Shown: in pieces, positions 1-15,900 of the stretch
Position numbering within the stretch: the first letter of the stretch is position 1
How the letters are laid out: every line of letters starts with the position of its first letter
Source of the DNA: Eleginops maclovinus
Taxonomy: Eukaryota; Chordata; Actinopteri; Perciformes; Eleginopidae
Reading direction: 5' to 3'
DNA: 64,000 nt
Assembly: GCF_036324505.1 (NCBI RefSeq)
Contig: NC_086358.1
Coordinates: 4,057,868 to 4,121,867 of the forward strand
The notes under the pieces: generated by a model
Told to the model about the DNA's origin: nothing
Database searches by the model: none
Seen by the model: only the letters and a program-made list of their open reading frames with translations
Position numbers and translations under genes: made by a program

Positions 1-339
1 ACAAAGACTCATAAAAAGGCCTAAACTCACACTCATCCGGCAGCTTCCCGGAACATTCTTGGTGAAAATTCCAACAGATAAATGAATGGAGATGGAGCCA
101 AGGAAAACATCCCATCGTACAAAGAAGGATGTCTCTGCCATCCAAGTACCAAAACAATCAAGTGGCTTTGTCCACTGACAGCCATAAATTGATACTGTAC
201 TTCACCTAAAACCTTAGCCTTAAATAGTTTGGTGTTTGCTCTATTACAAATAACTAAATCCATGGCAGTAACAGTGACTTCTGTTCAGAGAAACACGTCA
301 AAACCTGGTTAAATACATGGTTTGCAAGACATGCTACAT

Positions 340-740
340 ATAGAGCTGTCCATGGCCAAACCCCCGCCTACATTCACAACCTGATCCAGGCTTACAGGAC
401 AAACCGGGCCCTGAGGTCCTCTGAGCAAGGCCTTTTAAGGGTGCCACGGACCAGGCTAAAAACTAAGATGGATCGTGCCTTTGAGGCGGTGGCTCCAAGG
501 CTTTGGAATGAACTCCCCCAAGGCCTGAGAGCCACTGTCTCAGTGGAAATGTTTAAGGGGCAGCTGAAGACTCACCTTTCCCGACAAGCTTTTGGGGTGT
601 CGGTGGAGGTGAGTTTTTAGCTGTCCCTACACTGGTGTTCATTTTACAGTTGTGTTTTTTTTGCCTTTTATTGTACATTGTGTACTGTCTGTAAAGCACT
701 TTGTACATTCATGTTCAGAAGGGTGCTATATAAATAACAT
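340..740 (+). mobile_element. 3' end of an L2-type LINE (truncated)
   Basis: A reading frame runs to a TAG at 618-620 and has the look of the reverse-transcriptase C-terminus of fish L2-like LINEs: motifs RALRSSEQGLL, VPRTRLKTK, DRAFEAVAPRLWNELP and LKTHLSRQAF in the expected order. It is followed by a short 3' tail containing GTAAAGCACTTTG and ending GTGCTATATAAATAA, which is typical of this clade. Only the extreme 3' end is present, as expected for 5'-truncated insertion. It lies in an intron of the minus-strand lcmt1 gene. The clade call rests on recalled family patterns. Confidence 0.8.
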
Positions 741-1099
741 TTTGCTTACTTACACTCTCCTCGAAGAAACACATTGAGCACTATTTGAGCTACAAGGCTA
801 ACTGTTTAAAACTCTAAAGATGTATTTTCTGTGGGGTTTCCCCTTCAAATAAAGCTCCTGACTTCAACATTTCATCTGCACTTCAGCCTTGTAGATACTC
901 ATTTGAGTCACTGTGTTATCTAGTGTTACTCACAGAGAGGAGAACAGAGATAAGCTCCAATTCTTGGATTTCTAAAGACATGCTGGGGAAACTAACTGAC
1001 AGAGAGCAGAGTGAGGGGCCTTATTCTGCCAAAATGAAATATCAAACTCAGGCTAGAAGACACTTTTCTACAAAAACAAAAAAATATATGTTAACATAC

Positions 1100-4020
<2,921 letters not shown>

Positions 4021-4350
4021 TACCGATTCTTGTCCTAAAGTTATCTTTTCAACATTAAATCTGTAAGCGTTCACAAGCTCTTCCAACTGCTTTACAGTGG
4101 CTACGTTAGCCACAAGCTAACTGGATAGCTCACTTTTGACAGGTGGGGTTGTTTAATGAAAACAGAGAAGAACAAAATAAAAGCTGTGAACGTAGTCAGG
4201 TTGCTCAAATACTTTTGTATAATAAACAAAGTATTAGTTGAATGAAAACTAGCGATATTTAACCAGGGAGTAATATTTTGCAGGCTAATAACAACTCGCA
4301 GCAAGAAATGTACGAGTACTTCCGACCAGATGGTAAACACTTCCGGTATG
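4021..4350 (-). promoter_or_regulatory. lcmt1: lcmt1 5' UTR and ETS-site promoter
   Basis: Upstream of the lcmt1 ATG on the minus strand, two ETS/GABP-type motifs lie 21 bp apart: ACCGGAAGT (plus 4339-4347) and TCGGAAGT (4318-4325). There is no TATA box nearby. Paired ETS sites at the start site are typical of TATA-less housekeeping promoters, which fits LCMT1. The exact transcription start is not visible. Confidence 0.5.
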
Positions 4351-5088
4351 TATTTTCAGAATAAAAGTAACCCTGCAAAAGTAAACAAGAATTGTAAAAA
4401 AAGGAAACAATAATAGAATATTCAAATAAACATACAATAAAGTGCCAAAATCCCAGCAGTGCTTTGAATGAAGTAAACTTAATTTAAATTACAGCAATCA
4501 ACATTGTTTGTAGCATCTTTTACACAAAATGCTTTCCTATTTGGGAATATCGAATAAAATGAGCATGAAAAGAAGGTATAAAAGGAAAATTCAATTACAA
4601 ACAAGGGCCAATATATAAAGATAAACAGAATACATTGAATGATTAATATAACATTGCAAATAAACAAACTAAATAATCTAATACTACAAACATCAGTAGC
4701 CATATTTGCAGCAGGCATACACCAACACACCCTGCAGCATCAACATGTCCTTATTCCTTTCACTTGGTTGTTGTCTTTCTGTTTATACATGAGATTTTAA
4801 TTTGTTAAGTATTTTGCCTAGAGTGCACTCTCTGCATTATAATCTACTTAACCTTGTACTGTGTTTTGCACTGAGCCTCATCTTTTGGTTGACAGATCAA
4901 GTTAAATCTAGGCACAGACAGTAAAAGATGCAGCTGTAGCAGCCAATCACCTTTTCATTCTGGAGATTACTGAATACAGCAAGGGTGATAAAAGTGAAAC
5001 AATGCTTCACGGTGAAAATATTTTAAAAGGGGGGTTTACAAAGGGGGGAAACAATGAAATGGTGCTTTCATCAATTCCCATGTGAAAT
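4351..5088. other. Intergenic, nothing recognised
   Basis: AT-rich sequence between the divergent lcmt1 and arhgap17 promoters. No gene, RNA or repeat family was recognised. Confidence 0.5.
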
Positions 5089-5397
5089 ATGGAATCCAAG
5101 GCACTCAACAACATTTCCTTGCATATGTTGTGGGGGGGAAATCCTGCTATTAAAAACCCAATGCCATTGAGGACACCTCATGGCTCTCAGATAAATGAGA
5201 TGTTCTTAGTGGCATCAGTGGTGTCTGAATCTGTCAGAAAATCTGGTGCAGCATGTAGAAAGTCACATATGAGAAAAAGAGACTTGTCCCTACTCATCAG
5301 AAACTTTAGCATCTATTTAAATATCAATGAAGGTGAGAAACCATTCAGCTGCAAAGATCTCAGAAACAAACTGCATATGGGTTTCATGGACTGTTGA
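5089..5397 (+). pseudogene. Possible C2H2 zinc-finger relic
   Basis: A 102-codon open frame contains GEKPFSCK (5332-5355), the consensus linker between Krueppel-type zinc fingers plus the first cysteine of the next finger. The upstream residues resemble a finger end (FSIYLNIN before GEKP) in which both zinc-binding histidines would be replaced. No second cysteine follows at the expected spacing, and the frame stops soon after. This suggests a decayed zinc-finger fragment rather than a working gene. The only strong element is an eight-residue linker, so chance is not excluded. Confidence 0.4.
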
Positions 5398-5714
5398 ACA
5401 TCACAGCTTTATTCACAATGTGTCTCTAAGATCATTTCTTAAAGCTGACTTGGCAATATTTAGATTGACAATTTGACAACCAGCTGAAAGACATAGTTAA
5501 AGGTGACTTCGATCTAATAGGATAATAATGCCTCTGAAAGAAGCCTGTCTGAGTAATTGAATACTTACTTAAGTTGAATGCCATTAGGAGTCAGTAAAGC
5601 TCTATTGCCTTCTCAGCAAAAAGGATGTGGGGTTTTCCTAATGCTATTTCCACTCAAATGAATTCCCTTAACTTAAACTTTAAACCATCTGATTTAAAGG
5701 AAGACAATCAGATG

Positions 5715-6050
5715 AAAATCAGTATTTTGGTTAAAAGCACTTTTATTTTGTTGCAGTAAAGGCAGTTTTGAATCAGTGAAACACTTCAAAAGTTCGTGTT
5801 TTGGTGAAAAGTAGTTTTATTTTATTGTCATACAATCTTTGTTGCATTGGTCTGAAGCTCAGAAGTCAGTATTTTTACTCAGAGTAGTTGTTTTGTTGTG
5901 GTACAGTCTTTTCTTGCATCAGTGAAATACTCAAAAGTCTGTTTAAAAAGAAGTTTCATTTGATTGTAGAGCTTTGTTACATTAGTTTAGAGCTCCAAAG
6001 TCAGTATTTTTAACAATAGCACTTTTATTTTGTTGAAGTACAGGCTTTTT
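5715..6050 (+). repeat. Degenerate ~70-bp tandem repeat upstream of arhgap17
   Basis: Sequences like CAGTATTTT...AGCACTTTTATTTTGTTG...GTACAGGC recur near 5719, 5795, 5867, 5935 and 6001. Copies are quite diverged. The array ends about 30 bp before the GC-rich promoter. Confidence 0.6.
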
Positions 6051-6059
6051 TTTTTTGCA

Positions 6060-6430
6060 CAGTGCTCCATATGTTCCCCAGTCAGTGTCCAGGGGGAGGT
6101 GGTGCTCTAACGTGACTTCCTGCCGCCCTCCTCCCTCTCTGAGCGGGCAGAGGCAGAGGTGAGCCTCCGCTGCTGCTACACTTCACTCTGGGAAAGGAAA
6201 AGCGGCCGACGGACGGATTATCAGCTCAGTAACAGTTAGCTCGTCGGCTAACGGGTCAACATCAAAACAAGCAACCGCGGGGGAGCCATGAAAACCCTCC
6301 AGTGAAAGTTCCCCACGGTTTACCCGGAGACTTTAATGCAAGGAAACGCACAAAAAAGGAGGTTCCCGGATCATGCCTTCGGGAACGGGAAGGCTAGTTT
6401 AGGGGCTAGCGAGGCTGCAAACTATTTTTA
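6060..6430 (+). promoter_or_regulatory. arhgap17: arhgap17 GC-rich promoter and leader
   Basis: Base composition changes sharply from AT-rich to GC-rich with many CpG dinucleotides (for example GCGGCCGACGGACGG and AACCGCGGGGG). It lies just upstream of the first arhgap17 coding exon. No TATA box is evident. This is the expected CpG-type promoter; the start site cannot be fixed from sequence. Confidence 0.55.
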
Positions 6431-6545
6431 ATTGGCTTTACATGGCTCCTGCTTGTGTTCTCCTGTCATAGCGACAGTTTGGGGAATTAAATAAGAAAAG
6501 GAGAGGCCCTTCATGACTAACCAAAAGCCCGGATTTAAAGCGTAA
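6288..6545 (+). promoter_or_regulatory. arhgap17: Cluster of upstream ORFs in the arhgap17 5' leader
   Basis: If the leader is unspliced, it contains several short ORFs before the main ATG: 6288-6305 (5 codons plus stop, start context GAGCCATGA), 6336-6431 (31 codons), 6442-6471 (9 codons) and 6513-6545 (10 codons). All terminate before 6579, so they could lower or gate translation of the main frame. Confidence 0.5.
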
Positions 6546-6578
6546 TTTGGGAAGAGAAAGCTGGCAAAGGGACCCAAA

Positions 6579-8939
6579 ATGAAGAAGCAGTTCAATCGGA
6601 TGAAGCAGCTCGCCAATCAAACTGTTGGCAGGCAAGTACTCAAGTCACCACTGGTTGATGAGAAAATAGTTAGCAAACACACTTTTTCCTGCTCTTTTTC
6701 CATGCCTTTTTATTTATTTTAACCCCATAGTTTTCATTAACTTGCTTTCTATCAGTTATGCAATGTTGGAAAAAGAGAAATGTGTTTGCAGACTGAATGA
6801 ATCCATTGCTCTCAGGGGTGGGAGAAGTACTCAGATCTTGTACTTCAGTAAAAGTACCAGAGAGTAGGAATACTCTGTTACAGTAAAAGTCCTGCAATCA
6901 AAAGTTACTCAAGTAAAAAACAATTACATCAAAATAAACTACCAGCAGTAAAAGTACTCATCATGCAGATTGGCCCATTTCAGAATAATATATCTGACAT
7001 GTTTTATCATCATTGATGTGTTTATCACAGCTGGTAAAGGTGGAGATAATATTGATTACTTTATTTACTGCTGGGTAGCTTGTAAATGTACTTTAGGTGT
7101 AACTAAAGTCTTATTTAAGTGTTGATTTGTATTGCTTATCATTTATCCAAATATGCAAAGTAACTAATACATAAATGTAGAGGAGTAAAAGTACCATATT
7201 AACCTCTGAATTGTAGTGGAGTAGATGAAATAGGATGCAGAAAATGTAAATACTAAGCACTATAGATGTACTTTTCACCACTGGCAATGTTGTAAAAAGA
7301 GGAAAAAGTACAGATTACTTTGCAGACTGAATGAACCAATTGCTTTGAATGCCAGACCTGCAAGCCTACAGACAGTTAAACTGGATGTGGGAAAAGCTGT
7401 CCTTGATGTGTGCAATCCTACCAGATGTCCTCCTGAAAAGTCTGAATCAGCCATCTGCACGTTAGCACTGTCTGCATGGGAAATAAACAGCAACAGCGAG
7501 AGGCCCCATGAGTGTGCATTTTGCTTTCGGTCATTGACTCGCCCTGAGCTGAGTCACTTTCTTTCATTAAAAGGTTTTATTCTGCTGTCAACAACTGTGT
7601 GAAATAGCAGAAATGTGTGACGTGCTATGGGAAACATACAGTAAGGCACCAATAGGCCTACATACTTTTGGAAGATTTCCACAAACCATCAGTACAGTAG
7701 TGGTGGAATAAGTCCTTCACTTAAGTAAGAGGAGAAATAATTTGATCTTAAAATACTACATTACAAGTATGGTACTTCACTTAAAGTAAATTATAGGCTG
7801 AATGTACTTTTAACAGTATTACATCTTGATCGAGTATCATTTTGTCCTGTTTTCATCCCTAACTAATACATGCAAGAGCATTTTAGAGTTGTAGTTTGTC
7901 AGTGTGGAACCAATTTTAGATTCTGGGTTGATGAGTAGTACAGTACTGCATTATATCATATCAGCATATCATGTGTTTGACATTCCTCTCCTACAGTTTA
8001 GAGCTTTCTTAGAAATACTGATGCAGTGAAGAGTAAGAACTGTATGTCTACTGTATGAGGGATTGAGTTTGCTGTGTAAAATGTGCAAACTTCAAATATG
8101 CTTAATCTAGATCATAAGTAGAGGTGCTGCTGCAGTACTTAATCAATACGCTTGATGTGGTATCTGTGAAAGTGGACCAATCTGGTATTTGATCCCGTTA
8201 TTTAAGCTAGCCTGATGTTTCCTTACACATAAAAGATCATCCTGGTCTCTTCTACCTAGCGAGCCATACACCTTATTAATTATTCATTACAAATGACCCT
8301 GGGGTTGGCCAACATCCAAAACCAGGCATACGGATTGAAAAGGTCAAGTAGGTGCATCCAAATATTACCAGGTGTAATGTTTCATATGATGACGTTTTAA
8401 AGCAGATAATAAAATGATTACAGACCTTAAATCATGAGTTTATATAGGTGTGTTCCTAGCCTTTGCTGCCCAGTCCATGTCCGGCCTTACTTGCCCCCTG
8501 TGCAGCAGAGGGAGGGGTGAGAAGGACTTACAGGACTAACATCCTGCAGCAGTGGATGAGCGGTTTAATACTCTGCACCAAAGGTTTCACTCTGTTCTGA
8601 TAAAGAGGGAGTAAGAGCCTTCTCCGTTTGTGAAACCCTAGCCGCTCCACTTCAAACTTAAAAGATATAGAACATGTTAATGCGCCTAAGTGATGCATAA
8701 TTGTCTTTTTGTCTCCACTCCAAAAACTCCCTCTCTCAGAACTTCTAACGGACAGCAGTATCTACGCTGTTAAGATAATCAATCCAAACAATGAGGAGGC
8801 ATTCTGCAGCTTATTAAGCAGTGCCACTGTCCCTTGAATATCCACAGCAGCAATAAGCTTCAGCCCGGCCTTGTGTTGACAAGGGGGGGGGTGGGCGAGT
8901 TAAGCCAGAGGATGTTTTCATCATGAGAGCCAACCTCTG

Positions 8940-8972
<33 letters not shown>

Positions 8973-9892
8973 CACCTCAGGCAGACAACGAACGAGCACC
9001 AACGTACTGGATGGTACCAGATAAATCCGACAACAGGCTGGGAACAATAATGTGTCAACGCTGAATAGGCAGAAGCGTCGTCGCCACATGAAAAAGCATG
9101 ATGTATTTCCATGTTAAAGGAGTAGTCACACATTACCTAATGTATATCAATTACTTACCACGTGTTACTTTGAAGTCTTAAAAAGGCCGGGACGTGTCTC
9201 CATGCTTTAATGTTCAAAAAGCTCTTTATATTTCTCATACTGCCTGTTCTGCAGCACCTCTTTTCCCCCTCTGTCTGAAACCAGAGCCTAGTCTGCTCTG
9301 ATTGGTTAGCTGACCAGCTCTGTTGTGATGTCCCGCCCCCTTAGCCTATCATGTACAATGTTTTGGAGCGCTAGCCAATAAGATGTTGTAAGAAAGAGAA
9401 ACTCCCTCTGGAGAGATTTTAGCCTTTGCAGACCATTTACATGCACTAAAACGTATTTAACACACTCCAGGAAAGGGAAAACCCTAAAAAGCAAAACATA
9501 TTTACGCACTTTATTTGTTGGCAGGATATAAGTTTCACTTTTGAGTGGTCGTTGCTTCACTGAGTTTCGTTTTCTCTCAAATTCCTAGTTTTGTTGATAC
9601 TGAAGAAGTGCTGCTTGATCTTATTGGCACTAATCCGATTCCATACTCTGCTTTAAATGCTTTTTACAGATAAACCTAACGTCCCTTCATCTTCCATGCA
9701 TTCCAAATCATCCTTAACTGAAAACATGAAGGAGCTGCTAGAATAACTAAATCATCAGCCGATAAAATACAGCTCTATTTATTTAAAGAAACAACTCCTG
9801 ATACTTTGCAGCTGGAATACTCATAACCCCCTCATTGCAGTGCAGCAGTAATTTAGAAGTGGAGAGAGAGAGTGTAATGCAGAAAACAGACA

Positions 9893-9945
<53 letters not shown>

Positions 9946-12900
9946 CAGTGGCTTGCTCGTTTGGTATGGGTCAAATCCCTCTTGCACTCGTACTGTATGC
10001 ATGCCATTCTTACCGAGTGACCTGTCAGCGTTTGGATCAGGGCAAGAGGCGAGCACGCTCTGCTTTGGCCATTAACTTTTCGCCCTGTTTGTGCATCTGC
10101 AAAAAAGTCTGGAGTGCGGAGGCCCTCTGCGCTGCCCCCTGGGTTCCTGTGATTGTGCAAAAGGCAGAACAGTGTGTCCAGCAAGCAGTCGCTCGGAGGA
10201 AGTCTCTCCTTCTTCTTCTACAAACAGGAAACTGCCTCCCGGAGACACGGCGGTGGTTTTCTAGAGAAATCTGGGGAGAGATTGATGTGCAGAGAGGGTG
10301 AAACTGAGGTGCAGGGAAAAAACAGCATGTGACTCACGCATGCCAGGGAACATGACTTGAAGGGTTTTTCTGGAAGCTTTTTTTAGTCAGGCTATCTTTG
10401 AACTCTGTCCCAATACGTGCATGTTTTCTGCAGGTTAACGTGGGCAGGTAGATAACATATGAATAGGATACCAGAGGCAACATTTGCATAATAATAAACT
10501 AACAATCCTGCTCTAGCCTCTACAATGAAGTCCATATTTGGCACGGTACATGGGACTTTAAAGATTTGCATTTTTGCTGTTTTGAGATACTGCCGCTCCC
10601 CGTCTGTCAAGAGAATAGCCATAGATAAGATCTTTAAAATACATTTCAGAATGTGTGTCTATCAGTGAAATGGTGCTGACAGAGGCTGCTAATCGGGGGG
10701 GGGGGGGTTCAAAGGTAAAAGGTACAATCAAGAGGAGGAGGTGGAGGGCTTTGAATCGGTCGAACCTGCAACATATGGAGGCGAACAAACAAAACACATG
10801 GCTGAGTTTTTTTCGGAGGCTGATAGAAATTGTCCAAATTCTCAGTCTGCTCCTGTGGTTTTAGCTACTGGAGTGTAGTGGAAGTCACGCTACTGGTTAG
10901 CTGAGACGTTTATGTTGCATAAACACTCAACGATGCAAACAATGAGTCAGTTTGAGTCGACAATTATAGTCAAAATATCACATTTTAGTCGAGCTGCATA
11001 CACAGATTCGCAGAAATTGCTATTTTCAGGCTCTTTGAATGTAGAGATTTTCTGCTTTTCTCTGTTTTCATATCATTATGAACCTATATTTTAGCTTTAT
11101 GGACTTCTAACACAAGACATTAAAGACCCAGATTAACCAGTAAATCCACAAAATGTCCACTCAGTTTCTACTGATGTCAGTGGAGGCTAAAACGTTGAGA
11201 TATTTTTATTATAATATAAGGCTTATTAAAGCAAAACATTTGATATTTTGTGAAATAGCCTTTCATAGGGTTGGCTGAGCTGTTCAATACCACTCTCATA
11301 TCCATCAGTTGAATATCAAGCTATAATGGGTTAGCTTAGTTTAGCATTAGACTGGAAACGGCTAGTATGGCTCTGTCCAAAGCTACCAAAAACCAGCACC
11401 TGTAAGGCCCTGTTTAGATGGTGTCACTCAAAATACACAACAACCTTCTTACTAGCACAGTGTTGTGCAATCTAGTGTGCATCCGTTGTGTTTTGAAGTC
11501 CTTGATTCTTTCAGGAGGGGGACGTTTTGAGAGATTGTTTCCCCGCAGGGATCAGCAAAATGTCACTGTTGAATTACCAGGATAGGTGAGTCTGGGCGTT
11601 CCCCTGAGTCTCCAGGACAAAGGGGTGCGTCAGCTGGGAAGCCTTTTGTGGTTCTGCGTGTGTCAGAAGAAGAGACCGACAGTGTGAGGCTAAGCTGCTG
11701 TTTGTTTGCTGTCAAAGTAATTTGTGCTTTCATCCAGATAATAAGTTGGTAAGATGGAGATAAGTGGCACGACTATTGCACAAATTAGGGTGTAGCTTGT
11801 TTTAATTTGGGTAGTAACTATAATTTGCGTCAGGCACAGGAAGCTATTAGGTGGTCTTCAGTTGTTTGACATCATTTAGGTTAAAACTAAAGGAGAACAT
11901 GGTGATACATGTTGACTCTCGGGGTTAAAAAATAAAAATAGAATGTTGTTTTTTGTTAGAATGAATAGGAGTTGTCACAAAACTAGATCAGAAACGATTG
12001 TTGAATTAAGGGGGAAATATTGACAGCTATTTAGACAAGCATTTGGTCATATTTGTAGCACAAAATGTTGTAAAATGTGAGATTTGCTGCTTTTCTTCGT
12101 CTTATAATCCAGTAAACAAAGTATTGGTGTGTTGTGAACAAAAAGAGCAGTTGATGGACTTTTCCCACGATGTTTTTGGACATTTAAATGATAAAAAGCC
12201 AATCATTAGCTGCACTTCTGAACAACATCTTACCTTTGTGTATTCCTTAATAACATGTTTATTGACTGTTTCAACATTGGGATATAAATATCCACCAGGA
12301 AGGAGGCATCCTGTTTAGCCACGATGCTCAGCCCGGATTTATCTGTGTCTACCTTCAGCTTTCACCCTCATGTTTTGCTCGTTCTTGCCCAGAGCTAATG
12401 TTAGCGTTAGCACACATAATGATCCACATTACGGACGCTGCATGAGCTGAGTCACTCAATTATTCTCCCTGCTTCCTTTCATGTGCTTCCAGTATCCATT
12501 ACCCTCTGCTTTAAGCTGCCAACTGTTGCAGCGGTAAGAGGCAGGCAGACCCTCCCTTCTTCTTCTCCTCTGATCGTGTTGAGTGTTCTGCTAACAGCCG
12601 CTCCATTGTGCTCATGGCTGCAGTGTTCACTTACTCCCTTTCCACTTTAGTAGTAGATCTCCATGGTTACCTCCTGATGTAGTGTGCAGGGAGGCTCTCG
12701 TGTTGTTAAGAAGTCACATGCATTGACACACTTTTCTGTAAAGGCAGCTCTTTCTGTTCGAGGTCAGCTGATGCCGGCAAAACAATTGTTGTTCTGTGTG
12801 TTGTTGCCTCCCCTCACGGCCTTTTTTTTTGGTGACGATGCAGCTTTTTTGGGGCTTGGTGAATTTATGTCTTCACATGTTGTCTGGTCATTCAGTGACA

Positions 12901-15900
12901 ACCTGATAAAGGCAATATATGGAAATATCAAGACATGCAGCCTCTAAAGTCGTAATCAGAGCTCAATTAACAGTGTGTTTTAATTAATTGTATCCTGACC
13001 ACTACCTAGGATCATTAAATATATATAATCGAAACGATGTAACCCAGATTAAAACAAACCTGTCATTGAGAACTTTCAACCTAATTTAACTCTGAAAAAC
13101 AATGTTTTCCCCCCCAATCTTCTGATCTTTAATAGACTAAACGACTAACTGAAAGATAAAGAGTAATATCTAATGGGCTAGGAATGAATACCGTACGACT
13201 GACTACGCAACAGTTTGATATTTTGTCTGTCAGCTGAATATTAAGCTACAATTAGCTTAGCTTAGCATACAACTCTTTCCAAAAAGCCACTTATTACCGT
13301 TATTTTGTTAATACATTAACAGATAGACCACATTTTTAGGGATTACTTTTTAATTAACTACATTTTTAACAAACATTCAATAGTTTTATAATACTCCCTA
13401 AGCCCCCCTGCATAAATAAAGGATATAAATGAATTTCCTTGTGCTTTCATAATAATTCTTCCAATTCTGGTTTTGATATCAGTCATTTAAAACACGTTAA
13501 AAGCCATGTAATGCAACCCCGTCATTCTGGTATTTTCCTATTTGCTTTGATCCTTTTCTCTGTCACCCTGGACGAAAGATCAATTAACAGTTTATCAATG
13601 TGCAGAGGCGGTGATCCATAAGTGTGTATTCCTGACAGGATAATTCTGCTTGATTAATACACCGGTTTTTAATATTAGGCCATTTGACAGGACCACATAA
13701 AGAGTAGACATGTAGACTACACCAGAACATAATCCCGCTCTGCATGTGTGCGAGCTTTAAGATGTGTGTGTGTGCTTCACATTTTTCACCGCAGCTAGCT
13801 GGAAGTCTTTTCTGGTTTCTGTGGGTTCTAGGTCCACTCACTCACCAGCTCGGCTATGGCTCTCCTCCAGAGAAAATATTTCCGTTCATCCCCAGACTCT
13901 AGATTATTCTGCCTTGGCACTTTTAGGACTCTTTAAACCCCCCCGAAAAATCTCTCTGTATTTATATTTCTTTCCTTCAAAAAACCCCCAAACGATCATC
14001 CCCTCTCTGTCCGTCGCTCTCTGTCTCTGTGTTGTAATTGAAAGCAGCTGTGACAGGGTTACCATAGTTCATAGAGAGCAGTTTTTTGGAGGACGGCCCA
14101 GGCTGCATTTAAAGATCCAGTTACCCAAAATGTAGACAAGCCACTGAATCCATGTGACTTCAGCCAGAGGGCTGAACGTGCACTCTGAAACGTTTGCACA
14201 TTAGTAAAATACAACAGTACCTGCACGGAGAGAGGTTTGAATATAGACTACCATGAGAGAAAGAGAGAACCTATTACTGTAGGTTGATTTAAATAGCTGT
14301 TTTTACTCTGTATAATTATGCAATTCAGACAATATCAGTTGGATATAACAATGAATACTTTAGTGGGAATCATGTTTCCAGCGTTTAGGAACTAGCTTTT
14401 GCTTTGCTGAATTCAAACAGGCTTGTGAATAGACTCACAGCATATATTTTACTTCATTAATCTGGATAAATATAGAGCAAAAAACAACACAAATCTCAGT
14501 AAAACAGAACCAAATGTAAAAGAAAACCTATAGGTCATTCAGTAACGAGACATCTAAACGATAGGCCTGGGGAATATATAAATACTTTATTAATGTCAAA
14601 TGAAAATCGGCTGTTTTGCTATAAAGCTCTTTAAAAAGTAATGTCATTATGGTGTAATTAGCCTAAGATGTTTTGTTAAGTCTGTAGAATAAGATTTATT
14701 GGGCGGGATTTTCTTTGCAGCCACATTTGAACACATATTGAGCCTTAAGCCAAATATTTGAATCATTCAATTTGAGTATTGGACTAGTCCATATTGCAAT
14801 ATGGACTAGTCCATATTGCAATATGGATACATTTTCAGCCCTACGTGCTTTTTTTGCCGAGGTTAAATTGACAAACCTTGTCTCCAGTCTCTGACCCTCC
14901 TGCCTGCAGAAGCCCCCAGCCTGTGTGAAGGTGTTGATAAGCAGCAGGAGCTCAAAGTGTGTTTCTCAGCCTTCTCCCTTTAAGTGAATCTAATCTGTCT
15001 GACCTCCTCAAGTCCAGCTATTGGTTCACTATTAATAGGCTCAGGACGCGCCGCGCTGCAGGGCGGTGCACGCCACCAAGGATCTGCTAGCTGTGGCTTA
15101 AAGACACCAAAGGCAGCAGAAACATGGCTTCTGTGTGACTTTACTTTACATCTGTTATGTTTATTATCATCCGATAACATCCAAGCTCCTTCATAAATCA
15201 CATATCCTTCATTCGTCTGATAGCGGAGACATTTACAGCTACAGCAAAGAGACAGGGCAAGTGAAAGGCAACTAACATAAATAATGGCTGTCACTTTTAG
15301 ACTTTGTTGTTTTATTTGCCGGCGCAAGAGACACATTTCCATTGTATTGGAATTTAATGGACAATAAAGTCATCTGAATATGAATAATGAGGAGGAAGCA
15401 CACCTTAATTAAATAAAATAAAACCAGATGAGAATACACCCATGGTAAACAATGAGGAGCAGCATTATATAAAAAGTAAGCAGACTCAGGAAAGTAGTGT
15501 CGTAGCAGCCAGTAATACGTTTCTTAAAAAGGAAGCATTTTAAAGTCAACATGCAATGGAAGAGAGACATGTTTTGCCTTCATCCTGTTACTTGTTAAGC
15601 GATGGCAACACACCAATTGAAACATTCCCACATTAATCCAGGTCAATAACACCCCGAGTGATTAAGCTGAGCACGAAACCAGTCTCTCGGGAGCGATATC
15701 AGTCGTTTGATCAGATATTTTCTCAGTGACTGCACTGTGTGTTGAAGTGCAGCTGCAGCCTGTATCTGCTCTGGTTTGTGTGTCAGTGCTAATCTGTGTT
15801 GTCTTTTCTCACCTACAGAGCGGAGAAAACAGAAGTCCTCAGCGATGACCTCCTGCAGGTAAATCATTAATCCCACCACAGAGCTCTGAATGGCTGCATC

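Noticed and set aside
33..263. Minus-strand 76-codon frame as an lcmt1 3' exon
   Set aside because: It does not resemble the expected LCMT1 segment (AECVLVYM region), and splice sites at suitable phase were not found.
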